DNA from: Gigaspora margarita
Taxonomy: Eukaryota > Glomeromycota > Glomeromycetes > Diversisporales > Gigasporaceae
NCBI GenBank assembly: GCA_009809945.1
Contig: WTPW01000415.1
Span: 226,656 to 290,655, forward strand
Direction: 5' to 3'
Length of the DNA stretch: 64,000 nucleotides
How positions within the stretch are numbered: the stretch's first letter is position 1; each line of letters opens with the position of its first letter. The notes under the pieces were generated by a model. That model was not told where the DNA came from, did not search any database, and was given only the letters and a program-made list of their open reading frames with translations. Shown here one piece after another: positions 32,599 through 43,726 of the stretch. The position numbers and the translations under genes were made by a program.

Positions 32599-32796
32599 GT
32601 GAGTCTTGACCACTCTAGTAGGTTTAGGTCGCAGATAAATAGTCTGAGCTTCAATTCTTGCATATAGTTTATTAAATTTTATTCAAATAATTTGTATAAA
32701 GTACAGCTAGCTTCACAGAGGTAGCTGGCTAAATTATTAATAAAGATAAAAGCAGGACCTCATCTTAATATCAAAAAAAAAATTAATATAACAGAT

Positions 32797-33164
32797 AAGA
32801 AAAAAGTTTAATCAAGAAATATGATAAATTTTAGCTTTAGTACATAGGTAACCCATTTTTCTTACAAGGTAACCTACTTCCATCAGCTAAGTAAAGTTGT
32901 TCAGAGCAAGTTTTTACACATGCTTCTCATCTTAAAATAAGAAAATATTTGTTTTTGGTGAAGTTACATTTTTGTTTTGTGCAAAATCAGCAAAATTTTA
33001 ATCCAATTTTTAAGCTCAATTTTTTCTTCTCCCCTTGTTCTATATTTCCGAAAAATTTAATTTTAAGTTAATATGTAGTGGAAAAAACATCAAGAATTTA
33101 AAGTTTTTAGTAATTTTATATGTAACAAATTTTTATGACATATTGGCTGACTGTTACTATCTTA
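32797..33164. other. AT-rich flank of LINE-B
   Basis: No gene or element boundary recognised. Confidence 0.5.
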
Positions 33165-33300
33165 TAACACAGTTATAGTTGAGTTAATTTGTAATGAAAC
33201 ATGATTTCTATTGCAAGTTACTGTCAAAAATTCTAAAAACATTATGCCATCAAATTAAGTTAATTTACATTGTTACCAAGTATGCAGTATTACAGAAATA
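33165..33300. repeat. Unit of the ~95-bp dispersed array family
   Basis: TTGAGTTAATTTG followed by GATTTCTATTGCAAGTTACT and GTCAAAAATTCT matches units of the arrays at 48890-49430 and, inverted, at 54040-55900. Confidence 0.5.
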
Positions 33301-33378
33301 GTGTTAGATTTAAATCTTTGTTGAAGATAATCAATATTAGAAATGAAGATTATGTGTAGTTAAATACAAAAATAATGT

Positions 33379-33722
33379 TGCAGTACTAAATTTACAGATT
33401 GATGAATGACAAAATTATCTACAGGTTGAGGATAGGTCATTGAATAAAGAAATCATTTACAAAAAAATGATGAATAAAGAAAGGATCAATGGGTTGATGA
33501 GTCAACAGTAAAATTGTAGTATAGAAAATGCAAAAAGCATGTGGCAGTGCTAAATTTGTGGGTTGATAAATAACAAAATTATCTAGAGGTTGAGGATGGT
33601 TGTCGAATAAAGAAATGATATACAGAGTGATGAATTGATAGAAAAATGACAAATTAAAAAAGGATCAATTGGTTGATGAGTTGATGGTGAATTGTAGTAT
33701 AGATATTGCAAAATGTTAGTAG
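33379..33722. repeat. Two-copy tandem repeat (~170 bp unit)
   Basis: Copies at about 33379-33543 and 33544-33722 share CTAAATTTxxxGxTTGATxAAT, AACAAAATTATCTA, GAGGTTGAGGAT, AAAGGATCAATxGGTTGATG and GAATTGTAGTATAGA-type blocks. Short minus-strand frames across it (33437-33810) only reflect the repetition. Confidence 0.75.
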
Positions 33723-33949
33723 CAAAATCATTGGTCCAATGATAGCATATTAAACTGTGAGAGAAATAAAGATAGAAATTTAAATACTGCCTTAAGATGA
33801 AGCACAGCATGCTGATTGAATAAAACTTAACTAAATTGGGAAGGATATTGAATGCAACAAGCTCTACCCCAGCCCCATACTATATCTAGACCTTACATAA
33901 GATTATGCTATTATAAATTTGCTGCACAATAAACTTTATTAATTTTTGT

Positions 33950-34480
33950 AGAATTGTGATCTATTATTATATATTTTTGAATATATAGGCTACCTCCAAA
34001 AGAAGCTAGACCTATCCCTCAATGAACTACAACAGCTGGCAAAAATCTTCTAACTCATTACTGCCTTTCTCAAGATCAATGAATCTTCAAAATGGCACAA
34101 TTCTGACATACAGTACAGGATAAAATTAATGAATCCCACTTGAAATAGAATAGTAAAAAGATCATGTAATGCATTATTTGAAAAAAAATCCAGATATGAA
34201 CCTGAAAAATAGTATAACATATCAGCAGATTGGTGTAATTGGTCTTTTTTTGATAGACTGTTACACAAAAATTTGCTCCTAAGTAATGTTGAAAAACTAA
34301 CAAACAAAGTACTTGTTGCAACTAACAAAAGAGCCATTAGACATCTAGACAAGTTAAAAAAAACCAATAAAACTTAATAAAAGAGCTATGCTAAGCTGTA
34401 GAAAGAAGTACTTTTATTGTTTGTTGAAAAATACTCAGGTGTTTTAGGATGGGTTGGGCATTGTTAGATGGGTTGGTAAC
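33950..34480 (+). pseudogene. Unidentified decayed coding sequence
   Basis: On the plus strand a frame with Trp, Arg and Lys-rich content unlike the AT-rich background can be followed with stops, for example KWHNSDIQYRIKLMN, EKKSRYEPEK, NISADWCNWSFFDRLL and NKVLVATNKRAIRHLDKL. It looks like an old protein-coding remnant, perhaps another mobile element. I do not recognise the family. Confidence 0.35.
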
Positions 34481-34484
34481 TATC

Positions 34485-34640
34485 AAGGGTAAGTTCAGAA
34501 GCTAATTTTCAAAAAAAAAAAGGCCTTTTTAATATACTTTTGGCTTATAATTAAATACATGGATTTCGTAATTTTCTACGTACTTAATTATAAATACAAA
34601 GCTGGTTAAAAAGGCCGTTTTTGTGAAAATTCGCTTTGTA
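34485..34640. repeat. Foldback element (AAGGCC hairpin)
   Basis: AGAAGCTAATTTTC and AAAAAGGCCTTTTTAA on the left pair with TTAAAAAGGCCGTTTTTGTG and AAAATTCGCTTT on the right. A related, more diverged hairpin lies at about 55375-55505. Confidence 0.6.
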
Positions 34641-34737
34641 ATAAATTATTGTGTAAAATTTTTTTTGATAATCCTCGATCATGATTGGTCGAGCTGATAT
34701 GTTACGCCGATCCGCCGATATAATAATAATAATATGT

Positions 34738-34898
34738 CAGGGTGAAACCCGCGCTGGATTCTAGTAAAACCCGCTTTGATCGTAGGGTTTGGGTGAAATC
34801 CGCGTTAAGCATAGTGTGTTTTATATGTTAACGCGGATTTCACCCTCATGTGATCTGCATAGCGGATTTAACCAAAATTCAGCGCGGGTTTCACCCTG
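34738..34898. mobile_element. Hairpin MITE with CAGGGTGAAACCCGCGCTG ends (161 bp)
   Basis: The outer arms CAGGGTGAAACCCGCGCTG are perfect inverted copies. Inside, a second pair (GGGTGAAATCCGCGTTAA and TTAACGCGGATTTCACCC) forms another hairpin, so the whole element folds on itself. It sits in an ATAATAATA tract that hides the target duplication. CAGGG ends suggest hAT. Confidence 0.8.
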
Positions 34899-34899
34899 T

Positions 34900-36003
34900 C
34901 GTATAATAATAATAAAAAAGAAAAAACTGATCATGGTTTTCACTGCCCCTCATTAATAAAAATCGTCCCCGTCTCACCATATACCCAACATGCATTAGCT
35001 TTGTCAAATCCTACCACCTCTCACCATTGGGTATATCGTGAGGTGTTTTGGTCATTGTGGTTGGTGGTTGTCTGTCCCGTACCACCAGCCCGGATTTCTG
35101 CCCTTAACAATAATTACGTTGCATTACTATTTACATACATACAATTACTCACTTGTGCCACCCTTACAAGTGCCTCAAGTCTCAACCCGTAATTAATTTA
35201 TTCAACTCCATCATTTTGGTAATCGTTTGTCACGGTATCCCTCGTACCCAACCCTATTAGTACCACCCATCATCGATCGCCCAACACATGACTCAATCGG
35301 CCTCCAGCCTGAACCCTCCAAATCCTTATGTCAATTAACATGCCCCTTACTAAATGTAAGGGTTATCCAAATACTACGCGACATTTATGTTCATTTATTT
35401 TTCTTTTCGGATAGTTTCGAAACTTCATTCGACTCACATTTTTAATTCTAACTAGTATTATGCTATTATACTTATATATAGAACATATTTTTAGATTATT
35501 ATGTTCTCAACTTTTTTTTTTTTAAAGTGAACATTTAAGGAATATCAAATGTTCTCAATTTAAAGGTATATTCTCATGAGAACATGAGAACATAAGATTT
35601 CCAACACTGGTAGAGTGAATGAATAAACTACATCGCTCCAATGATTTTGTTGGGCTGCAAGTGTTTAATATGAAACTTTTTGAATTACATGCAGTTTTCA
35701 AAAAATAAATCTTATCGGCCATGCTCTGCTTATCTGACAACCGAGGTAATTTAGGTGACCGATTAGTGGGTTTACCATTTCATTCGATAATTGACATCCG
35801 AAATGTCTCAGTGGTATCTCGTTAGTTGCAAGTTTTTTTCTAGCTAAAATTGTAACTACATAGTTGAATTTAAAATCGATGAGCGATGGGTGAATTATTA
35901 ATTGGTAATAGGAATTAAGGGGTTAGTCATATGGTTCCGAGCATGAAATCAGTATTACTAAAGGGAGAGAACATGCATGTTAGTTACAGGGATATTTATG
36001 GGT
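34900..36003. other. Intergenic, no supported gene
   Basis: Moderately higher GC at 34930-35430 with two short plus-strand frames (35001-35192 and 35227-35445) that I do not recognise. A TGTTCTCA/TGAGAACA-rich patch lies at about 35460-35600. Confidence 0.4.
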
Positions 36004-36720
36004 TGTTATTCAATAGAGAAAGGTTATCTTTCTCTTCACTATCGCTCGCCTTGTAGTGAAATCAGCCCTATCATCCCACTCATGTCCACTCGTTTTACAT
36101 AAACACGACAGGCAGGTGTAGTGCAGAGAAGTTTGTTTGATAAATCTATTGATTGGTAAGCAAGACAAGAATGAGCAGTAGTAGCGCAAAGTAGTGTTTC
36201 AGACTAAACCAAAAATTTCGACCGGGTGAAGCTTTCGAAACCTCCGATGCCCAGTTTCGCCGAAAAAATTTTTGGGGTCTTAAAATTTTTGTTTAATGAC
36301 CACAAGATTCACTAGTTTAAAGGTTTCGGTTCTTTTAGTTTTGGGAGTTTTGGCAATTTCGGCAGTTGCGGATTTTACGTTTCGGACTTTTAAAAAAGGT
36401 TTAGGCCAAAACATTAAAACAAGGATCTTATTTTGTAGATGATTAGCTCCACGACTGCAAGAACCACCTTGTTAATTGATAGTTTGGTTTTACTACTCTG
36501 TAGTGGTCAGTACAAACATTGTTAGCATGGAGCATTAGGTTGTTATTCATTGAATGAAGGTGTCTCTCTCTCTGCTATCGTTTGCTTCGTAATGAAGGCA
36601 GACTCTGTCGTCCCTCCTATACCCGTTCGGTTTACAGAAAACACAATAGTCCAGTTTAGCTCAGCGAAGTTGATAGGCCTATGATTAGCAATAAGAATCG
36701 TTTATGAGTAGTGAAAGAAA
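36004..36720. repeat. Direct repeat pair (~185 bp) around a GTTTCG-rich insert
   Basis: 36004-36190 and 36536-36720 align by eye at about 65-70%: TTGTTATTCA, TCTCTxCxCTATCG, TAxTGAAxxCAG, CGTTTTACA-type blocks, GATTGGTAAGCAA versus GATTAGCAATAAG. The intervening 36195-36530 contains CAGTTTCGCCGAAA and other GTTTCG motifs resembling the 56934-58163 element, without clear ends. Confidence 0.5.
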
Positions 36721-36935
36721 CTTATTTTAGTGGATATTTATGCTCAGCAGCTGTAACAGCAATGCAAAGGCCTTATGTTAGCAGGCACCACAGCTGCAGT
36801 AGCAATGCAAGGACCATTTTGATGATTGATAGTTGGACTCCGCTGCTGCGGCAGCAGTGCAAGAACACCTCTTCCCTGTAAGTAATTTTCACATAGCTTC
36901 ATAAAAGCCATATAACCGATACTCTTTCTAGCTAT

Positions 36936-37226
36936 ATGGATTTCACCTTTCTCTTACAAGAAGATATAATCGGTTATTGTAACCATCGTATAGGAGAGCT
37001 TGGTACTTTCATGCCGAGTTTAACTCCGATGGTTGACGTTAGAAGGTCACATGAATTTGGCAGTAATTTATTGGACACGGATATTAATGATTTATTAGGC
37101 ATTTATTATAAAAAGAATGTATATTTATTTAATGATGATTTTGGAGAGCATATGTTAGATACATTTTTTTTTATATCTCATGAACGAAGGGTGAGACCAA
37201 CCCTTTATATACATTCTGATTTCTAA
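36936..37226 (+). CDS. Uncharacterised ORF
   Basis: 96 codons starting MDFTFLLQED, with acidic and aromatic residues and a composition less AT-driven than the surrounding frames. No domain or homologue was recognised and no intron signals decide a longer gene. It may be a real small gene or a remnant. ACTACGT repeats follow the stop (37227-37340). Confidence 0.25.
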   Translation: MDFTFLLQEDIIGYCNHRIGELGTFMPSLTPMVDVRRSHEFGSNLLDTDINDLLGIYYKKNVYLFNDDFGEHMLDTFFFISHERRVRPTLYIHSDF

Positions 37227-37340
37227 CTACGTTTTTTTCGCTACGACTAAGCCTACGTATTACCCTTTGTTAACCAGGGCTTCGACTACGTCTACGTAAT
37301 AGGATCTCCTAAGCCTAACAGGCACAAACGACTACGTATA

Positions 37341-39221
37341 TGTATTCGAAATAATATTCATATGGTTAAGCCACTAAGAATACATAATAATGCCTAATAC
37401 TAGAAAGGTAAGATTAAACATGGCTATGGCGATACAATTATGGAAGGTATATGACAACTAGATGAATTAGACAGAAGTGAGAGGCAAGGGAAGAATTATT
37501 CGTTACATTATTAGAATTGCATGAATCTTTTAGGAGTAATATAAGTTTTGCGGACTGAAATAACAGGGTGTAAATATTATGTATATATATTTATAAAAGT
37601 TATAGAACTTTTGATAATAGAGAGCAGAAGCCCATTTGTTCTTCAGTTAGATTTTAATTAATGTCACCTAATTGAGCAATAATAATTATTAGTATAACTT
37701 TATGTATGTACGTACCTAAAAAGAAAAAAAGATATAAACCAATTTCGCAGAAAACTGTTTTGCCGATAAAGTTGGCCAGATTAAGTTAGGATTGGGAAAA
37801 TTTATAGTTAGTGTTGACTATATATAAATTGTTGGCGAAATGTTTGATTGACAAGTTTTATTAGAACTGTAATTATTATAACTGATACTGCAGAACTTAT
37901 AATGAAAAAAAAGTTTATAGTAAACATTAGTTAATTTGAAAACTTTTTTATGAATTTATTAAACGAATATTAAAATAATAAATGTATATCTTGATTAAAA
38001 AGATCTTTAGTCCTATTGTGCTTTCTTGATTTTATTTTGTTCGTTATTATGGCTTTATTTTAGATTTTTAATTATGAAAATTTGTGCATGGTCTTTAATG
38101 TTAATATTCTTGTATTTAATTTGTTATTAATATTACGTACTGTACATACCCAAGTTCCATATCAGATATCAATCAGTTTAAATTGATATTGTCATCGCTA
38201 TTATTACAATCAGTATTGTCACAGGACAGCTCTGGACAATTTGTGAACAATTTTGGACTAAAAAACAAATCTAAATTGCTTAAAATTTTATTAAGTTAAC
38301 CTATTTTTTTCTTTTCAGAAAAATGTTCAAGCTATAAAAAATATATAATATATCATTTTTAAACTAATTTATTAAATGGACATTTGGACGTGGACATGAG
38401 CAAAAAAAGTCTTGGAACGTGACAACACTAAATTACAGTATTAACACCATTCGTTATATATCGCATCTTTAAAATTTTGGATGAATTTTTTAAAATTAAG
38501 ATTGACCTGATTTAGAATTAGTGTTGGTAAAAATTAGATGTCTGGCCAATCGTCAAATGGCAACTTTTAAAGTTCAAACGAATGATTGACGAGACGTCTC
38601 ATAGTTTCGAAAATATAGAATTATTGAAATATTTACATACTTTTTTTATGACTAAAAATATAAAAATCTTTATTTTTAGCCTTGATATTTTATATATATA
38701 TATATATGATACATATATATAAATAATCGAAATGACAATTTATGGTTTATAGCTAACATTTCAGGATAACATAAAATTGTATTATGATACTAAATAATAA
38801 ATAATAAAATAAAATAATATAAAAATGAAATAATAAAAAAATGAAATAATAAAGAAAAATAAATAAATAAAATTATAAAATATGAGAAAATAATAAATAA
38901 ATAATAAAATTAAATAATAGTAAACAAAATAATAAAATTAAATAATAATAAACGAAATAATAAAATGAAATAATAATAAATGGTAAATGAAATAATAAAA
39001 TTAAAAACAATAAATGAATACTACAGTTAAATAAACCGAAGAAAATGAGAAAAAATGTTAAGTTTAAATGTGAAACCCATTACGGACAACTTTCATTCTA
39101 TATAAATGAACGTAATATATTGTATATACCTTGTTTAAATGCTTTCCATAACTGAACTCATTCATGCACTATATGCTTATGTTCACAAGGAGAGTGCATT
39201 TATGGAAAGTTGATTGTCATT
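37341..39221. other. AT-rich spacer with AAATAATAAAATG-type simple repeats
   Basis: No gene seen. 38780-39010 is an A-rich simple repeat (AATAATAAAAT units), and a (TA)n run lies at about 38690-38720. Confidence 0.6.
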
Positions 39222-39228
39222 TTAACGT

Positions 39229-40119
39229 TCATGGAATGTAAGAATTTTTATGAGGTAAGGGATAACAACAAAGACAGCATTCAGGAGAGTTGGAAGGATT
39301 ACCCAAGTAAAAAAGCGTATCGTTACCAAAATCATAGTACGAATTGTACGAATAATTATTTGTTTCATCAGTATGAAAAAACGTAAATAAATTATTATTA
39401 TTTGAAAATTGTACAAAATAGTCAGCTGGGGGCATGGCATTAAATTTAGGCGTATAAAATTCTTTGATAATATGGTTTACTCTAGCTTGGTAAGCATCAG
39501 CCACTTGAGCTTGAATATTAATCATTTGACTTTGGTTATCGTTAATCATTTGGACTACATTAGTCATCTGACTAGCCTCAACACCACCAGCTGCCTGGAT
39601 TGCGTTATCCACCTGACTGACTTTAGACACTTCAACTTCCACATTGTCAACTTCAACCTTGTTAATATCAGTTATTTGATTAACATTAATTAGCTGATCA
39701 GAATCAACTGTTTCATAATTTTCTTTAACTTTATTATCTTGTAAGAAAACAAACGGATACATCTTTTTGCGTTCTAATTTCACGTCAGCAGCCAATTTTT
39801 TATAAGCAAGCTTTACATGTTCTGATTCATTATTCCATTTTTCACTCGCTAGTTTAGAGAAGGTTGAAAGTAAATAGGATTTGTTAAGTTTTTTAAGTGT
39901 TTCATGAAGAGCCATTTTATAAATGATGAATGCATTGGGAGTTTGACCCGGTTTATTATCATGAGGGGAGAAATTATTTAGACCACAAAGATATTCAATG
40001 GTTATAGGAGGTGGAAGTAGAGATTCTATTTCAATATCAGGTAAAGTCACAAGGGCTTCACACGTATCAAGTTTATTGCGTTTGTTGCGAATGTTTTTGG
40101 ATTTAATCTGTTTAGGCAT
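39229..40119 (-). CDS. MATA-type HMG-box protein
   Basis: Single-exon gene of 296 residues. Residues ~57-126 form an HMG box of the fungal mating-type (MATA/Ste11) class: GQTPNAFIIYKM, then SKLASEKWNNESEHVKLAYK, then LAADVKLERKKMYP. These fit the P-N-A-F-I-x-Y start, the W-x-N/x-E-S-E helix 2 and the Y-P end. Such proteins bind DNA sequence-specifically in the nucleus. A basic N-terminus (KQIKSKNIRNKRNK) may be a nuclear signal. Residues ~137-215 are Gln/Asn/Val-rich with repeated Q-M-I-N and could form a coiled coil; the tail is Asn/Tyr-rich and ends with a CCLCCYP cluster. AM fungi are known for expanded HMG-box families, and I infer this is one member rather than a mating locus, as no partner gene is nearby. 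Confidence 0.85.
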   Translation of the reverse strand: MPKQIKSKNIRNKRNKLDTCEALVTLPDIEIESLLPPPITIEYLCGLNNFSPHDNKPGQTPNAFIIYKMALHETLKKLNKSYLLSTFSKLASEKWNNESEHVKLAYKKLAADVKLERKKMYPFVFLQDNKVKENYETVDSDQLINVNQITDINKVEVDNVEVEVSKVSQVDNAIQAAGGVEASQMTNVVQMINDNQSQMINIQAQVADAYQARVNHIIKEFYTPKFNAMPPADYFVQFSNNNNLFTFFHTDETNNYSYNSYYDFGNDTLFYLGNPSNSPECCLCCYPLPHKNSYIP

Positions 40120-41316
40120 GGCTTAGGATTTTTGTTATATAAGTTAATTTTATTTTTTAAAAAAAGGATACTATATATATGTTTTTTTTTTTGTAGAAAA
40201 AGTTAGAGTTTTTTGTAATGTTAGTATTACACAAATATCAAAATCATCCGAAATTCCGTAAACATCCGTTCATATCAAACAAGATTAAACGTTTTGAATG
40301 ATTAATTATGCATAACTGACAAATTTAAAGCTGATACTAATATAAATATTGCAGATGCTCAAGTTTTGATCAATAATATTTTTAATCTACATCTCAATAT
40401 GCACAAAAAAAAACAACTAAAATTCGTTGTTGTTGAAATAAATAAAGATGATCGATAGATTATTACGATATAATTTAATAATAGAATTTGAAAAAACGAG
40501 ACCCGGCATGGTAAATACTGGTTATTACCATTACTATATTTGTTTAAATATTTTATACGTGTAATCGCAACTTGTCTCTATGCTACAATCGTACTTCACG
40601 CCTAAAACAAAAAAAAACCCCCCAGTTCTAAATAGTCTCGTAGGATATCAGCCAAAAAACAGCTTTTTTTGTGATAAAAATTAGAATGATAAATTTTGAT
40701 TTAACGCATGTATAAGATACTTTTTTTCTCATTTAAGGCAGATATCTAGGAGTCACAGCACTTATTAAATGCAAATTGTGAAAAAGAATATATACATATA
40801 TATTAAAAAAAAAGAGAGAGAGAGAGAGAATGAATTACATTACTTCTCTTGATACATAATATTTTTTCCTTTGAAAATAGTGAATTATTTAAAAGGAAAT
40901 TTGTATGGAAGTTAACTTTATTTTTTTTTGTGGTTTAAATATTAAACGAATTAAACTATTTTTGGAAGTACAAAAAAACTTGGTGATTCAACAGGTCAGA
41001 ATAGATTACGTACCATTCTTACGTATGTTATTTGGACTTTGAAGAATATAAAGTAAAATACAACTTAGAGCATCAAATCTATTTATATCAAATAATCAAA
41101 ATTTTCCTCATAAGGGCATATATTTTAATATCCTTTTTTGGAAGTTCTTAGAGCGGGGCAGATTACAAGTAATACAGTTATTTCTTTAATATTAGGAGTG
41201 AACCGCTTTAAGTTGGAGTTATATACATTTAAATAGATAAAATTTCGACCCTACCATTTTTTTGAATGCTCCAAAGGGGTTCAGAATGCCATTTGTATTT
41301 TTTTTCGTCGGGCTCT

Positions 41317-41432
41317 GATTCGGGGTTTATTTTACTTGTTTTGCTTCATCGGGTTGATTCGGGTTTTATTTTACTTGTTTTGCTTCTTCGGACTGATTCG
41401 GGTTTTATTTTACTTGTTTTGCTTCGTCGGAA
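41317..41432. repeat. Three-copy ~42-bp minisatellite
   Basis: The unit GATTCGGGTTTTATTTTACT followed by TGTTTTGCTTCxTCGG is repeated three times with single-base changes. Confidence 0.85.
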
Positions 41433-42883
41433 TCACAATTAGACTGAGGAACACCCTTTTATGTTAATTTTGTAAACAATGAATGTGTGTTAAGTGATTT
41501 TAATTAATGCTTTTTCTTTTTTTTTTTGCCGAGTATAATATAGGTTTTACAAAATACTAAATATAATCAGTGTTTAAAATCTGTACGGAATCTTCGGTAC
41601 GAGATTCCGCAAACAAAATATCTTAGAATCTGCAGATTTTATTATGTATTATACATGTTACGCATACTTTTTTTGAATTTCTATTATATTTACAAAAAAT
41701 TACCAAACTTGTCTGCACGTTGAATGTTCAATACAGAGTACAACTCATAGATGCGCAATACTATAATAATATGTATTACTATCTTGGGTTTTTTTGAAAA
41801 ATAAACAAAATAAGAATCACTAATTATGGATTACGGATTTACCGATGTACTACCATTAGGAAAAACATTGCCGTGAAATGAGATGGTGAAAAAGGAAACT
41901 TCCTAACTGGACAAAGATTACGTTGAAATAAAGCTTTATACTATTAAATAATAAATAATTGTTTATAATTAGTTTGACATCTGCGTAGAATGAGGTAATG
42001 GAACGTAAGTATGTTGTTATATTTCATTTTAAATATATAATTATAGTAAATCATTAAAGTTTAAAGATAAATGGACTAAGGTATTCAGTGATGCACAACA
42101 CTGTCTGTTATGTCTGTAATGAAATTTGACTGCGACTTTTAAGTTAATTCTTATCTGTTATCAAATTTTGTCGTTATGTACAATACGTATCTATAAATTT
42201 TCTACAAATTACTTATCATTAATAATTATGCTTGATTTTAATAAATAAATATTGACAAAGCTAAGTTTAATCAATCTATATTTAGGATACTAAGCTTTTC
42301 TTACGATAAATTATACAACCAGTGTGCCGAATGTTATGAAGTTATGAAGTTGTAGAAAGTTGATTAAAGAAGGAACTCAATTATATAATTTATGAAACCA
42401 TTATTAATTCTTTGATACGTAGTCTGTTTGTATGAAATGTGTAACATAAAATCAGTCATGTTATACATGTGGAATGCATAGTGATGAATCGTGGATTTTT
42501 TTCTGGCTGTGGTACAACTCCTTTCATAAATTCCGGGACCAATTAGAGACCGACAAAAAATTTGATAAAATTTTTAGGATTTCAAATTTCCATACATACG
42601 TACGTACGTAAATAATAACCAGTTACTGAGGATAGATGAAAATTTTTAAGATAACCAAATCGATAAAGCTTGTTTTGACTTATATATTCAATATCTGGAT
42701 ATTTAATTAGTTATTGTAAAACAAAATGAAATTAATGATGTACAGTGGTATGTATTCACGAACTTAACGAATAATAAATTAATGTACTGTAAATGAAATG
42801 AATATTTAATTAATGTGAACAAAAGCAATGTGAATCAAATTAATGTGAATTGAATTTAAATAGACTTAATGTGAATATATAGT

Positions 42884-42904
42884 TATTGGATGCGAAGCAT
42901 TCAA
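42884..42904. repeat. GCGAAGC-centred hairpin
   Basis: ATTGGATGC-GAA-GCATTCAAT: near-perfect 9-bp arms around the GAA loop of the very stable GCGAAGC mini-hairpin. It lies just beyond the terminator of the 5S copy. Similar hairpins are at 56142-56166 and 59110-59130. Confidence 0.65.
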
Positions 42905-42910
42905 TATAAA

Positions 42911-42922
42911 GAAAAAAAAAAA
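42911..42922 (-). terminator. Pol III T-run terminator of the 5S copy
   Basis: A run of A on the plus strand (T on the transcribed minus strand) begins right after the helix-I partner of the 5S sequence. Confidence 0.7.
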
Positions 42923-43038
42923 GTTACAGCACCCAGTATTCCCATGTTGTCCCCAACCATAGTACTGACTGGGCCGTCAGTGGCTTATCTTCGGAGATCG
43001 GACGGGTTCCGGAGCTTTTCACTGTGTATGGCCGTAAC
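42923..43038 (-). rRNA. 5S rRNA, diverged copy
   Basis: The minus strand reads GTTACGGCCATACACAGTG, then CCCGTCCGATCTCCGAAGAT, AAGCCACTGACGGCCCAGTC, AGTACTATGGTTGGGG and GGGAATACTGGGTGCTGTAAC, which is the 5S order. The ends pair to form helix I (GTTAC with GTAAC). A long T run follows directly (plus-strand A11 at 42911-42922), as a Pol III terminator. Departures from the usual fungal sequence lie in the internal promoter (AGATAAGC where AGTTAAGC is expected) and in GGGGACAACATGGG, which has lost one base. It is ~116 bases, slightly short. It could be a functional variant or a pseudogene. Confidence 0.8.
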
Positions 43039-43039
43039 T

Positions 43040-43715
43040 GATGGTGTTTTAAAATAACTTTTTTTATATGGAACATTCAGTCCGGTATGTTTCCAAATTT
43101 GTAAATTGATCAACTACATAGTAAAAGAATTTTTTAGAATTGATTTTCGGTGTAAACAATAGTATTACAATAATATTTTTTGTAGTATTCAAAAAATTTT
43201 TTTACATAACAAAAAATTTCCAAGTAATTATTATAGAATGCCTTCGTGAAACATGAAATTTAAGTATCCACGGGTCCATGGGGATCCACGGGGCTTAAAA
43301 ATGCAATTGTCTCACAATAAAAAAAATATGATTATTGCCACAAAATTCAGCTTTATCGAGTATTTAAAAATTTTCTTCTTGCAGATCTTTTGCTAAAAAG
43401 GTGTGATCTGTATATACCGAATTTGGAGACAGGCTATAGAATAACTTTCTCGTGATTGGTAGATCACACAAATTGAATATCACGTAATGATTGGTCACTT
43501 TACAGATCATGTGCAAACTTGCCAATCAAAATTTTTATTTTTGTTCAGCAATCCTGTCTTTGTTTATTGGGAATTTATATATACTATACTAATACGGAAC
43601 TAATACAAATTAGTTTGTATTTATACTATATTAAGCTATTCCTCTCTAACAAAAAAGCGATATAATATTTGATTATATATATATATATATATACATGTAG
43701 ATGATTATTTTTTTA
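43040..43715. other. Spacer with short inverted motifs
   Basis: CCACGGGTCCATGG/GGATCCACGGGGC near 43270 and an imperfect ACAGGCTA...CCTGT inverted pair (about 43428-43560) are visible, but no gene or bounded element. Confidence 0.4.
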
Positions 43716-43726
43716 GCTTTAAATTT

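Larger units (their letters stand above)
20133..32780 (+). mobile_element. LINE-B, second EN-RT-RNase H retrotransposon with nested insertions
   Basis: Full-length LINE of the same family as the copy at the window start, on the plus strand. It ends in a short A run (32772-32780). A perfect 16-bp duplication AATTAATATAACAGAT flanks it (20117-20132 and 32781-32796). Without the 6011-bp and 529-bp DNA insertions plus their duplications it is about 6.1 kb. In order: a pre-endonuclease region (CYNKFLYYY block near 20505), endonuclease (20840-21620), RT (about 28350-29560), RNase H (about 31190-31610) and a C-terminal domain. Many in-frame TAG/TAA codons and several Ns make it inactive. The intact target duplication with heavy coding decay suggests an old but structurally well-preserved insertion. 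Confidence 0.92.
40120..42920. other. Intergenic with simple repeats
   Basis: No gene supported. It includes an (AG)n run near 40811-40830 and a three-copy ~42-bp tandem repeat at 41317-41432. Confidence 0.5.

Noticed and set aside
20117..32796. Giant self-mobilising element (Starship-like) spanning the LINE-B block
   Set aside because: No tyrosine recombinase or cargo cluster is present, and the block is fully explained by LINE-B plus nested smaller elements with their own duplications.
33437..33810. Protein gene on the minus strand
   Set aside because: The two frames contain the same motif (HQPIDPF) because of the tandem DNA repeat; nothing else supports coding.
34050..34367. Secreted or membrane protein on the minus strand
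   Set aside because: The opposite strand shows a more protein-like decayed sequence, so the minus frame is probably its shadow.
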